The notes under the pieces: generated by a model
Told to the model about the DNA's origin: nothing
Databases searched by the model: none
The model's input: the letters and a program-made list of their open reading frames with translations, nothing else
Translations under genes and position numbers: made by a program
Part shown: in pieces, positions 1 to 6,892 of the stretch
Position numbering within the stretch: position 1 is the first letter of the stretch
Layout: each line of letters opens with the position of its first letter
Assembly: GCA_045863035.1 (NCBI GenBank)
Contig: BTUV01000099.1
Coordinates: 1 to 10,787, forward strand
Direction of reading: 5' to 3'
DNA from: H2-BAC3 sp045863035
Lineage (GTDB): Bacteria > Bacteroidota > Ignavibacteria > Ignavibacteriales > Ignavibacteriaceae
DNA length: 10,787 bases

Positions 1-11
1 GGGATTAAAGG

Positions 12-88
12 ATTGCACGGATTTTTATAGTAAGATTCGTGCAATTCGTGTTTTAAATTCGCATAATTTGCAGCAGAGATAATTCGTG
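12..88. repeat. Hairpin plus repeated AATTCGTG words, probable dispersed intergenic repeat
   Basis: Bases 12-22 (ATTGCACGGAT) and 35-45 (ATTCGTGCAAT) form an 11-bp inverted repeat with one G-T wobble and a 12-base loop. The word ATTCGTG occurs at 35-41 and, as AATTCGTG, at 43-50 and 81-88. The run lies just past the end of the DUF1643 gene and has no coding frame worth calling. The mixture of 'CCGTGCAAT' and 'TTCGTG' words resembles the degenerate intergenic repeats I know from many Bacteroidota-type genomes; that comparison is from memory. There is no T-run after the hairpin on either strand, so a classical intrinsic terminator is less likely. The element may extend beyond the left edge of the window. 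Confidence 0.5.
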
Positions 89-115
89 ATAGCTTTGGGA
101 TATTTAAGGGGCGGG

Positions 116-706
116 TTACAGCATTCTTTTCATTTTATCAGCATATCCCCATATTTGACCATGTTTGGGGTTTCCCTTTTTAGATAGTTTGTCAACGTAA
201 TAAATCACTTTGCCGGTGCCGCTTAATAGTTTGACCACTTCATCCCTCAGCCGGGTGTATTCTCCCTCTAAACCTTTTGGCGCATCTCCCCAGGCAGATA
301 TAATCACATCCGCTTTTTTTGCAAACCGGCTGAGATATTTAAGGTTTACTCCGTCAGCCAGTGCTTCATTTCTTGTTTTAAGCCGTTCCGAATAAGTTTC
401 ATAGGCGGGAATGAGATTGAGGATTACTACCGACCCGGTACCTTTGAGTGCCAGATTGCTTTTACTGTTTTTATATATATAATTTGCGACATTAAAAACT
501 GTTTTATCAGAAACCTCACCTGTGGCGCGGCTGGGATTTTTCAGAATGACGACAACTGTTTTATCCCCGCCATTATCAAACTGCATTCTGAGCCAGTAAC
601 GCTTTTCCTCAGTGCGTTTCAGTGTAACCGGACGCAAGACAAATCCAGGGTGCAGATACACCGGCTTGCGTTGTTTTTTCTTATCGGTACTATTTCCTTC
701 AGTCAT
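116..706 (-). CDS. DUF1643 domain-containing protein
   Basis: This 196-residue soluble protein matches the DUF1643 family, whose biochemical function is not established. Recognisable family blocks are RYW near residues 36-38, an N-P-S-x-A-T stretch followed by S-D-K-T (about 57-69), N-L-I-P-A-Y (97-102), the S-A-W-G-D block (137-141) and a C-terminal G-N-P-K-H segment (178-182) resembling the usual G-x-P-x-H-P. The length is normal for the family. There is no signal peptide; the N-terminus is Lys/Arg-rich. The ATG at 706 lies 5 bases after the stop of the small outer-membrane protein gene (stop ends at 712), so the two are probably cotranscribed and translationally coupled. No strong Shine-Dalgarno site is visible. 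DUF1643 proteins are also common on phages and accessory regions, but nothing else here suggests a prophage. Confidence 0.85.
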   Translation of the reverse strand: MTEGNSTDKKKQRKPVYLHPGFVLRPVTLKRTEEKRYWLRMQFDNGGDKTVVVILKNPSRATGEVSDKTVFNVANYIYKNSKSNLALKGTGSVVILNLIPAYETYSERLKTRNEALADGVNLKYLSRFAKKADVIISAWGDAPKGLEGEYTRLRDEVVKLLSGTGKVIYYVDKLSKKGNPKHGQIWGYADKMKRML

Positions 707-711
707 GATCT

Positions 712-1326
712 CTATATCGTAAATCTCAGCCCGGCTTTAACCGGAATAAATTGTATATGGGATGACTCCCGGTAGAAAGTCAGAATGCTGAACTCAATGA
801 ACATGAAGAATGGGTCGGCAAATTCAAAATCAGAACCAATGGTAACGCCGGTAGAAAAGTATTGATCTTCACCTCCTGCTGTGCCTGATCGAAACTCCCC
901 GATATATAATGTGGTTTCTTCCAGATTTTCAAAAACCCTGCCGGCCGCGACCGAGATATATGGTGAAATCTGTGCAACTGTAAGAAGCTTTGCTTTCAGA
1001 AAAACATTTGCACTAACAAAATTTCTTCCTCCTCCGTCAAGCCGCCCACCGATCACGCCTGAATTCCGGAAAAATACCGCGTCATCAAGCGGAACGTTGA
1101 TGTATTCAAAGAACAAACCCGCCCAAAAATTCTTATTATTGCTTTCTTTTGCCGCGGAAAATGAAATACCACGTCCGTTTTTATACAACTCCTCAAGATC
1201 ACCCGGACGTTTAACCGTGTATGACCCAAGTGAAAGCCCGAAAATGCTGGGCGTCTGAGTAATCTGTGGATATATATCCCCCGTCAGCACAATAACTGCA
1301 CACAAAAGAAACACAATGTATTTCAT
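712..1326 (-). CDS. Small outer-membrane beta-barrel protein
   Basis: This 204-residue protein begins with a typical Sec signal peptide: the MKY start, a hydrophobic core of about 12 residues, then a likely cleavage near IYPQ. The mature part alternates short polar and aromatic strands (for example NFWAGLFFEY, PYISVAAGRVF, FMFIEFSILTFY) and ends in AGLRFTI, as expected of an 8-to-10-strand barrel in the outer membrane. I chose the ATG at 1326 because it puts the signal peptide at the very N-terminus; a GTG at 1347 in the same frame would add seven residues (MKARVRV) and is less likely. A weak GAGAG-like purine stretch precedes the ATG. The gene follows the DUF3857 gene by about 114 bases and precedes the DUF1643 gene by 5 bases. 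No ligand or enzyme function can be assigned; a pagP-like or OmpA-like barrel was considered but no diagnostic motif is present. Confidence 0.75.
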   Translation of the reverse strand: MKYIVFLLCAVIVLTGDIYPQITQTPSIFGLSLGSYTVKRPGDLEELYKNGRGISFSAAKESNNKNFWAGLFFEYINVPLDDAVFFRNSGVIGGRLDGGGRNFVSANVFLKAKLLTVAQISPYISVAAGRVFENLEETTLYIGEFRSGTAGGEDQYFSTGVTIGSDFEFADPFFMFIEFSILTFYRESSHIQFIPVKAGLRFTI

Positions 1327-1395
1327 AACTCTCACACGTGCTTTCACAGAAAAATTGCAAATAGTATCAGGTAAATTTACAAATCCGCACGATTA

Positions 1396-1430
1396 TCCGA
1401 AAAAGGAAATTTCCATCCCGGACTTTTTTT
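1396..1430. terminator. Weak hairpin in the gap after the DUF3857 gene
   Basis: TCCG (1396-1399) can pair with CGGA (1419-1422), enclosing the 10-bp palindrome GGAAATTTCC (1405-1414). On the minus strand the palindrome is followed by five T residues; on the plus strand the outer stem is followed by seven. It lies in the 114-bp gap downstream of the large DUF3857 gene, where a terminator or attenuator would be reasonable. The stem is short and the loop large, so this is only a candidate. Confidence 0.25.
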
Positions 1431-1440
1431 CATTACGGCT

Positions 1441-4400
1441 TTACTCAGAGCGTTTCAGAAGAAACTGCTTATTGTCTGCTCTCATCGCTTTGGTGTAAAA
1501 CTCCTTGTATGCCTGAAAATCCACCGGTTTTACTTCCCGGGTCTTATAAATCATTGTTCTGACTGCATGCAAACGGCCGTCTTTAAAAGAGACAGAAATC
1601 CGGTAATCAGCAGCCGGTGAGCTATACTCCTGCTCATACGAGCTTTCAACCGGGTGCATTCCCTCCGGCAGAATAATTGTCATATCTTCCCTGAGTGTAT
1701 CAAGAGATGACCAGAGCATAAGCGGAAATTTTCTGCTGTCATTAGTTACGGAACCTGAAGATTCAAGTTTATCACTCCAGGGCAGTTTCATCAGTCCGTA
1801 TTCCCCCGCTTCTGATATATATGACGGTATTTCAAACGAAAACATGTAGCTTTCCTCCGGTGTAATATCGGTCATATCACTGAGCGTGAGAAAACTGGTC
1901 AGTGAGAGCTGCGGAAACTCAGCTACCAGTGCCTCTTTCATAATACGGCTCTGTTCATCCGGATTTTCATCACGATAGGTATAACGCGCGTAAGCCGAAT
2001 GAATACCCCCCTTTGTGGTAATGTTTGTGCCCTCAATACCGTCATCAGACCGTACGGTTAAAGTCGTTTTCCTTGTGATGTTATCCGGGTAAAAGTTTGC
2101 ATCAGGCACGTGCCCCGGTGCTTTTATACCATCTTTGATAAGAAGATAAAATCCATCTATATCCAATTCAGGCAGCGTTTCATAATGGAAATTGGCTGCT
2201 GTCAAATCAAGAAACTTTAATCCTCCTTCTGTTTCAAGAGCAACAATCGCATGATTAAACCCGATAGATGGAAGCACGTTTTTGTTAAATCCCTCATCTT
2301 TGGTGTTAATCAGAACATAGTACGAAGTAATTCCCGCAACTCGCGCCATTGTGATAAATAGTGTTGCTACATCCTTACAGTCACCTATCCGTGTAACCAG
2401 CACATCGCGTGCCTCCTGTGGAATAAGCCCTGACTGTCTGAATGCAACACTGCTGTATCGTATATTTTCAGTAATAAAATTATAAATGATTTCAATTTTT
2501 TCTTCATCACTCAGCTTATCCGGCTCCGGCATCAGCTCGGCAACGGTTTCTTCAATTTCAAAGGTGACACGGGTTTTGTTGCGTGTTAAATCTTTATACC
2601 ATTCAACAAGAAAATCCCACCCCGGAATTGATGATATATACAACCGCTTACTCACGTCAGAAAGAGCGGACATATCCGGCTCCGGTTTTAGCGCGGGAAT
2701 GTTTTCCATTGTCCACTCATACAAAGTAAAACCGTCCAGTTTTTTTATAACCGGTGCGTCATCCATAAACTGGGTTTTATGAGAAAACTTAAAGTCGTCT
2801 TCCGCGAGAAGTGAGTAGCGTGTCATCTTTGATGGTATATACTGCTCAAAGCCAAATTCATCCCAAAACTGATCGGAGAGCCGTCCGGAATAGAGATTTT
2901 TAATTTTCCATTTTACATAAATATGTTCCCCCGCCTCAAGTGACTTAAAAACAACGTGATTATAATTAACGTCTCCCTTAACTTCTGAGCCGTCCTTTTT
3001 AACCACTACTGCTTTTTCAACGGTTAAATCTTCAGTATATGGGTTAAACGGAATTACGTATTCTTTAATCTGGTCAATCCCCTGCCGGGTGATTGCTCTG
3101 ATTAACACCTCTCCCGAAATTTCAGAAGCGCCCGATTTATAAACTATTCGCTTTTGATCATTAAGCAGTATATAGCTGTTAGCTCCGGAAGGTGACTCCA
3201 CGTCAGCTATCAGTGTTTTATAATCAGATGACTGAAACAATGAGGAAAGAGGAGTTTTGCCGTCAAGCTCTCTCAGCTTCTCGCGCACGGTATAGTTACC
3301 CGGATAATAAGTGAGCGCTTTTGCGTAAAACTCTTTTGCTTTCTTTTTTTCTCCGAGTTCAAGCCAGGCATCGCCTCCTTTTTCAAGCAGCGCCGAGCTC
3401 ATGGGCGCAATTGCAAGACCTTTCTCAATCATTGCGGCGGATTTCTGATACTCACGCATTTCAAAGAATTTTTTACCAAGCTCAAGATAAATGCCCGGGC
3501 TGGCCTTGCTTTTTTCAGCAAAGCCGACAAGAGTTTTTTCCCACGATGCTATGTCCCCCGACTGCAAATAATATCCCGCGAGCTGATTCACCGGTGTCAG
3601 GTCATAAGCCGTAAGTATATACTTCTGGAAAATCTTTATTGCTTCATTATAATTCTGATTCCGGTTAATGTCAAACAGAGCTTTATAATACTGAAAAGTC
3701 AGTATTTCAGGGAACCTGAGTGCGGCTTCCTGCACGGTTTCAAGGAGCTTTTCCTGCTGTCCCTTTTTTGAATAGAGCAGTGTCCGCAGCTCATAAAGCT
3801 CTGAACTTTCAGGCAGAATCTCAGCTACTTTTTGCAGTATTGCTTCAAACTGATCCATGTCTTCATTACCTGCTGCTTCATTTGCTTTATATATCAGTAC
3901 ATCCGGATACTGCGGGTCACTTGCATAGAGATAATCAAATGTTATCTCAAGATTCATTGATTTCTGGCTGCGCGCAAAAACCTCAAGCATCTTATAGTTC
4001 AGCAACGAAAACGGAGTGAGTGATTTAACCAGCGGACGCAGGGTAACTTCTGCCTGATAAGACATATCATTCCGAAGATACGCATTGGCTAACAGGAAAT
4101 AATTCTCGTACTCCCGTGGGTTCGCGCTTATTTTATCTTTAAAATAATTAATCGCAAAACAGGTGACAGGTGTTACCGTCGCGTTGGTCTGTTTTTTGTA
4201 ATTCTGTTTTTCAGTTGAGTGTTTCAGCCCGCTTATCAGATTCCCCGATGCATCGGTAATTCTGAAAAGAAAATTGCAACGGTCAATAACTGAGTAACCG
4301 CATTTAACCAGAAGACGGTTCCATCCTTTTTGCAGTGTAGTTTCTGCCACATAGGTGTCTGCATCGTTATTGTTTTCGTCAAAGACATCTATAATAAGCT

Positions 4401-5235
4401 GATCATTCAGGAAAAAGCGGAGCGATCCGGAAGTTCCGATTCTAAACTGTACCTTTTGCTCTTTATCCGAATAGACAAAACTGTTCGCGTAATACACTGC
4501 TTCGGTCCGGTCAAAGTAACGGGTGAAATCAATCCATTTGTCAGAGCGAACTTCGTTAATTTTAAACCAGTAAGCAGGCACACCATTTTTACCGTTGTAT
4601 GTTTTGCCCGGAGCGTATTCAGTTTCCGGCGGAAAGACGCGATCATATCCGGATGCTGAGATATTATCAAACGGACCTGTCACCGTCCACTCATCAACCG
4701 AGCCAATGCCTGAGTAATGGGTCTGCGCTTCAATAAAGTTCTGCACACCCTGATAATAATCACCAAGCTGACCGTTTGCCATTACCTTTAGAAGCCCCTG
4801 CGGATCGGGATTTTCAACCAGCCATTCATATAAGTCACGCACCTCTTTTGAGTGTTTTATTCCCTCATACATTGCCGGTTCAAGCCACTGAGCGTATATA
4901 TATGGATGCGGATTTGGCTCATGCCTCAGAAAGCGGAGGAAATACTCCCGGTATTTTTCTACATTCTTCTGCGTAGAATAAAAGAGAGAAAGGGTAAGCA
5001 GGGCACGCTTGTCAGTACTGTCCTTTTCAATTGCCCCGGTCAGAAGCCGCAACGCCTCTGCTCTGTCATTCTTAATGAATGCCTGCCACGCCAGGTCGGT
5101 CGGGGTTTGGGCGGAGAGCACCATAGTATTCAAAAGATATACCAACAGGTATAAATATAGAGTTCTTATATTACCAATCCTATCGTATATGCTTCTGCTC
5201 TTATAACTTAAAACATTCTCGGCTTTATTATACAT
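1441..5235 (-). CDS. Secreted TPR / DUF3857 / transglutaminase-like protein
   Basis: This is a 1264-residue protein, numbered here from the ATG at 5235. A charged N-terminus is followed by a hydrophobic segment (about 24-41) ending in VLSAQ, a probable Sec signal for export to the periplasm or beyond. TPR-like helices follow (about 45-105), then a beta-rich domain (about 180-335) opening with W-T-V-T-G-P-F-D-N, then more TPR-like helices (about 355-655), a DUF3857 domain (about 690-850), a transglutaminase-like core (about 905-1025) and a beta-rich C-terminus resembling DUF3858. The core keeps a Cys-His-Asp triad: Cys953 in G-D-C-K-D, His995 in F-N-H-A-I and Asp1010 in L-D-L-T. It could therefore be an active thiol enzyme, but the substrate is unknown. 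A GTG at 5259 would add eight residues; the ATG is preferred because AAAGGA lies just upstream, although only three bases away. DUF3857 family assignment is firm; the cellular role is not. Confidence 0.88.
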   Translation of the reverse strand: MYNKAENVLSYKSRSIYDRIGNIRTLYLYLLVYLLNTMVLSAQTPTDLAWQAFIKNDRAEALRLLTGAIEKDSTDKRALLTLSLFYSTQKNVEKYREYFLRFLRHEPNPHPYIYAQWLEPAMYEGIKHSKEVRDLYEWLVENPDPQGLLKVMANGQLGDYYQGVQNFIEAQTHYSGIGSVDEWTVTGPFDNISASGYDRVFPPETEYAPGKTYNGKNGVPAYWFKINEVRSDKWIDFTRYFDRTEAVYYANSFVYSDKEQKVQFRIGTSGSLRFFLNDQLIIDVFDENNNDADTYVAETTLQKGWNRLLVKCGYSVIDRCNFLFRITDASGNLISGLKHSTEKQNYKKQTNATVTPVTCFAINYFKDKISANPREYENYFLLANAYLRNDMSYQAEVTLRPLVKSLTPFSLLNYKMLEVFARSQKSMNLEITFDYLYASDPQYPDVLIYKANEAAGNEDMDQFEAILQKVAEILPESSELYELRTLLYSKKGQQEKLLETVQEAALRFPEILTFQYYKALFDINRNQNYNEAIKIFQKYILTAYDLTPVNQLAGYYLQSGDIASWEKTLVGFAEKSKASPGIYLELGKKFFEMREYQKSAAMIEKGLAIAPMSSALLEKGGDAWLELGEKKKAKEFYAKALTYYPGNYTVREKLRELDGKTPLSSLFQSSDYKTLIADVESPSGANSYILLNDQKRIVYKSGASEISGEVLIRAITRQGIDQIKEYVIPFNPYTEDLTVEKAVVVKKDGSEVKGDVNYNHVVFKSLEAGEHIYVKWKIKNLYSGRLSDQFWDEFGFEQYIPSKMTRYSLLAEDDFKFSHKTQFMDDAPVIKKLDGFTLYEWTMENIPALKPEPDMSALSDVSKRLYISSIPGWDFLVEWYKDLTRNKTRVTFEIEETVAELMPEPDKLSDEEKIEIIYNFITENIRYSSVAFRQSGLIPQEARDVLVTRIGDCKDVATLFITMARVAGITSYYVLINTKDEGFNKNVLPSIGFNHAIVALETEGGLKFLDLTAANFHYETLPELDIDGFYLLIKDGIKAPGHVPDANFYPDNITRKTTLTVRSDDGIEGTNITTKGGIHSAYARYTYRDENPDEQSRIMKEALVAEFPQLSLTSFLTLSDMTDITPEESYMFSFEIPSYISEAGEYGLMKLPWSDKLESSGSVTNDSRKFPLMLWSSLDTLREDMTIILPEGMHPVESSYEQEYSSPAADYRISVSFKDGRLHAVRTMIYKTREVKPVDFQAYKEFYTKAMRADNKQFLLKRSE

Positions 5236-5448
5236 ATTTCCTTTGTTGTTATTCTTCACTGGTGAGAATCAGTTGGTGTTTCATAATTTAAATTGCATCA
5301 CCTGATATTTCTTGCGGTCAGCCAACCTAAGGCCATATCCGGCTCATACTTTTTAGACGTATCAATCAGTTCGCGGGTTCATCAGTAAGCGAAAAAAGTG
5401 ATCGTTTTCACACTCTGTCCTTACAATATTTATTTCAGGTTAGTATTT
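5236..5448. other. Gap between dpnD and the DUF3857 gene: no intact gene, possible remnant
   Basis: These 213 bases hold no convincing complete gene. On the minus strand a 26-codon open stretch (5378 to the TGA at 5298-5300) reads protein-like, including ELIDTSKKYEPDMALGWL, but it has no start codon and is preceded by stops. A neighbouring frame gives FSLTDEP just upstream, so the two together could be a frameshifted relic of a gene that I cannot identify. The palindrome AATTTAAATT is at 5285-5294. This stretch should also contain the promoter of the large secreted protein, but no clear promoter motif was recognised. Confidence 0.4.
5391..5411 (-). terminator. Candidate terminator after dpnD
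   Basis: On the minus strand GTGA (5411-5408) pairs with TCAC (5401-5398) around a six-base loop and is followed directly by six T residues (5397-5392). It begins about 38 bases past the dpnD stop, which is a sensible place to end the dpnC-dpnD transcript. The stem is only four base pairs, so confidence is low. The hairpin contains a GATC site, the target sequence of DpnI-type enzymes. Confidence 0.35.
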
Positions 5449-5622
5449 TCATTCTCGTTCAAAGCGGTTGAATTCTGTATCAACTAAATCGCATTCATTT
5501 AGAACTATTTCACCATCATAGTACATATCTCTGGCCTTTTCAAGCGCTTGCTCAAGTGATGGCGCTTCAATTTCAGCCAGGCGTGTAAGTGTCTCTGTAA
5601 TTTCAATCGTATAATATCGCAT
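5449..5622 (-). CDS. dpnD: DpnD/PcfM-like small protein
   Basis: This is a 57-residue acidic protein read directly from the minus strand. It starts MRYYTIEITETL and continues with a helix rich in Glu and Ala (S-L-E-Q-A-L-E-K-A), then a Y-Y-D-G-E-I-V-L segment and an acidic C-terminal stretch (C-D-L-V-D-T-E-F). This order matches the DpnD/PcfM-like family as I know it: ITET near the start, EA-rich helix, then MY-x-x-x-EIVL. Its ATG shares one base with the TAA stop of the endonuclease gene (TAATG), so translation is probably coupled. In Streptococcus pneumoniae the DpnI cassette likewise carries dpnD after dpnC. The biochemical role of DpnD is not established; a modulator or accessory of the nuclease is an inference from the conserved pairing. 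It contains one cysteine and no membrane segment. Confidence 0.85.
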   Translation of the reverse strand: MRYYTIEITETLTRLAEIEAPSLEQALEKARDMYYDGEIVLNECDLVDTEFNRFERE

Positions 5623-6395
5623 TAATCTATCTCCATAACCTTTTTATATTGACCTTTTCCCACAAACTCAAGCAATCCCTCATCTCTTAGGATTTGTAAC
5701 TGCTGTCTCATTTTATCCTTAATAAAATTATTCTTGGGATATCTACTCTTTAATTGCCTCTCAAATTCATATAGCTCGCTGAGAGAAAATTCATTTGCAG
5801 GAATTTGTTCAATACACCTCAAGATATCTACTATCCACCCTTTTGATTCAGGTTTCTTCTTTCTCAGAAAAAGAGTCCTCTTGAACCTGTTTTGCACCCC
5901 ATCTCTATTTACAATTTTGGAATTCTTAATCAGATACACCTTGCCTGCTTCTGGAACAGCAGAAAGATTAATATTGCAACCCGTCCATCCGGCTCTGCGC
6001 GCAGTTGCTGAAAGGGGCTTTCTCTTATCTATGATATCCACCGTAAGAAAATGTTTGGGTACCACACAAAGATTCCTAACCTCATAATCTTTTGAGTAGG
6101 CCAAAAGAAACAAATTAGGAATCCGCAGCTCGTTAATTTTGTGAATCATGGTTGCATAAGCCCCATCAGGAATTTTTGCAGTCAGGTTTCCAAATTTGCT
6201 TTTTAATTCAAAATCTTCTTCACAGCTATTACAAAAAAAATCTGCACCAGGGTTATTATTCGCGTACGTGCTGAGCAAGTAACCGCATCTGGGACAATAA
6301 CCATTATCGCCTATCCATTTCTCAGTTAGTACTCTTACTTTTTGTTGCTTACTTACATAACTGTCGGCTACTGACAAATCAAACCGTAAATTCAT
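5622..6395 (-). CDS. dpnC: DpnI-type methyl-directed restriction endonuclease
   Basis: This 257-residue protein is a full-length relative of DpnI (about 254 residues), which cuts GATC only when the adenine is methylated. The N-terminal PD-(D/E)XK nuclease keeps the catalytic set: Asp52 in ADFFC, then Glu63 and Lys65 in FELKSK. A four-cysteine zinc site is visible as C34-x-x-C37 and C55-x-x-C58. Further family blocks are DGAYATM (77-83), RKPL then TARRAGW-x-GCNI (125-142, with Trp137), and a C-terminal winged helix (about 183-255) containing R-Q-Q-L-Q-I-L-R-D, which in DpnI also contacts methylated DNA. The ATG at 6395 gives the family's N-terminus; no Shine-Dalgarno site is visible. It lies 42 bases after rpiB and overlaps dpnD by one base. 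No GATC methylase gene accompanies it, as expected for this enzyme type. GC content is lower than in the neighbours, suggesting transfer. Confidence 0.95.
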   Translation of the reverse strand: MNLRFDLSVADSYVSKQQKVRVLTEKWIGDNGYCPRCGYLLSTYANNNPGADFFCNSCEEDFELKSKFGNLTAKIPDGAYATMIHKINELRIPNLFLLAYSKDYEVRNLCVVPKHFLTVDIIDKRKPLSATARRAGWTGCNINLSAVPEAGKVYLIKNSKIVNRDGVQNRFKRTLFLRKKKPESKGWIVDILRCIEQIPANEFSLSELYEFERQLKSRYPKNNFIKDKMRQQLQILRDEGLLEFVGKGQYKKVMEID

Positions 6396-6415
6396 TTAAA
6401 CAACAAACAGCCCAT

Positions 6416-6444
6416 TACTAATTACTACTCCTAAATACTAATTA
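6416..6444. repeat. Two 9-bp direct repeats 20 bp apart, upstream of dpnC
   Basis: TACTAATTA occurs at 6416-6424 and again at 6436-6444, with starts exactly 20 bases apart. The second copy overlaps the last codons and stop of rpiB and the first lies 21 bases before the dpnC start. Two helical turns of spacing would suit a dimeric regulator binding one face, so this could be an operator for the restriction cassette; it could equally be chance in an AT-rich stretch. Confidence 0.3.
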
Positions 6445-6884
6445 TTTTCCAGTTCCTGCATCTTCTTCAGCCGCCGGACATGCCTGTCTTCATTGCTAAA
6501 CTCAACCGAAAGAAAAGCGTCAACCAGTTCTTTTGCCAATGCAGAACCCACAATACGCGCGCCAAGGCAAAGCACATTCATCGCGTCATGCTCAACCCCC
6601 TGCCGGGCTGAATAGGTATCATGGCAAAGGCAGGAACGAATACCCTTTACTTTATTGGCAGTCATACAGGCACCAACTCCGCTTCCGCAGATGATAATCC
6701 CCCGGTCAGCTTCACCTTCTTTCACGGCAAAACATACGGCTTTCGCAAAATCAGGATAGTCATCATTCTTTTCATATACCGTATTGCCTTTGTCAATTAC
6801 AGTTACTCCTTTTGTTGCAAGATACTCCCGCAGTAGTTCTTTTAATTCAAATCCCGCGTGATCTGCTCCTATTGCCAGCTTCAT
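6438..6884 (-). CDS. rpiB: Ribose-5-phosphate isomerase B
   Basis: This 148-residue protein is a member of the RpiB/LacA/LacB sugar-phosphate isomerase family, which interconverts ribose 5-phosphate and ribulose 5-phosphate in the cytoplasmic non-oxidative pentose phosphate pathway. The N-terminal I-G-A-D-H-A-G-F block gives Asp8 and His9; the I-C-G-S-G-V-G block (65-71) gives the catalytic Cys66 and phosphate loop; C-H-D-T-Y-S-A (87-93) and E-H-D-A-M-N-V-L (98-105, with His99) follow; and R134/R137/R138 lie near the C-terminus. Length and motif order are those of the canonical family, and the Cys66 form fits RpiB rather than the LacA subunit. The start is supported by AAGGA eight bases upstream. 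It lies 50 bases after the TonB-receptor-like gene and may be transcribed with it. Confidence 0.95.
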   Translation of the reverse strand: MKLAIGADHAGFELKELLREYLATKGVTVIDKGNTVYEKNDDYPDFAKAVCFAVKEGEADRGIIICGSGVGACMTANKVKGIRSCLCHDTYSARQGVEHDAMNVLCLGARIVGSALAKELVDAFLSVEFSNEDRHVRRLKKMQELENN

Positions 6885-6892
6885 TGTGTAAT

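Noticed and set aside
881..1258. 125-codon open frame on the plus strand opposite the small barrel gene
   Set aside because: It lies wholly antisense to a gene with a clear signal peptide and barrel pattern, and its Ser/Pro-rich translation resembles no family I know.
4330..5206. Several 60-110-codon plus-strand frames opposite the DUF3857 gene
   Set aside because: All lie mostly or wholly antisense to a long, well-supported gene, have low-complexity or Leu/Ser-rich translations, and lack start signals.
5249..5284. 11-codon leader-like frame (MKHQLILTSEE) before the DUF3857 gene
   Set aside because: No ribosome binding site, no repeated codon for attenuation and no terminator-antiterminator pair; such short frames are common by chance.
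5412..6859. Absence of GATC sites throughout the dpnC-dpnD cassette
   Set aside because: The GATC-free stretch is about 1.45 kb, but similar or longer GATC-free stretches occur in ordinary genes here (about 1200-2870 and 6864-8508), so the cassette is not special in this respect.
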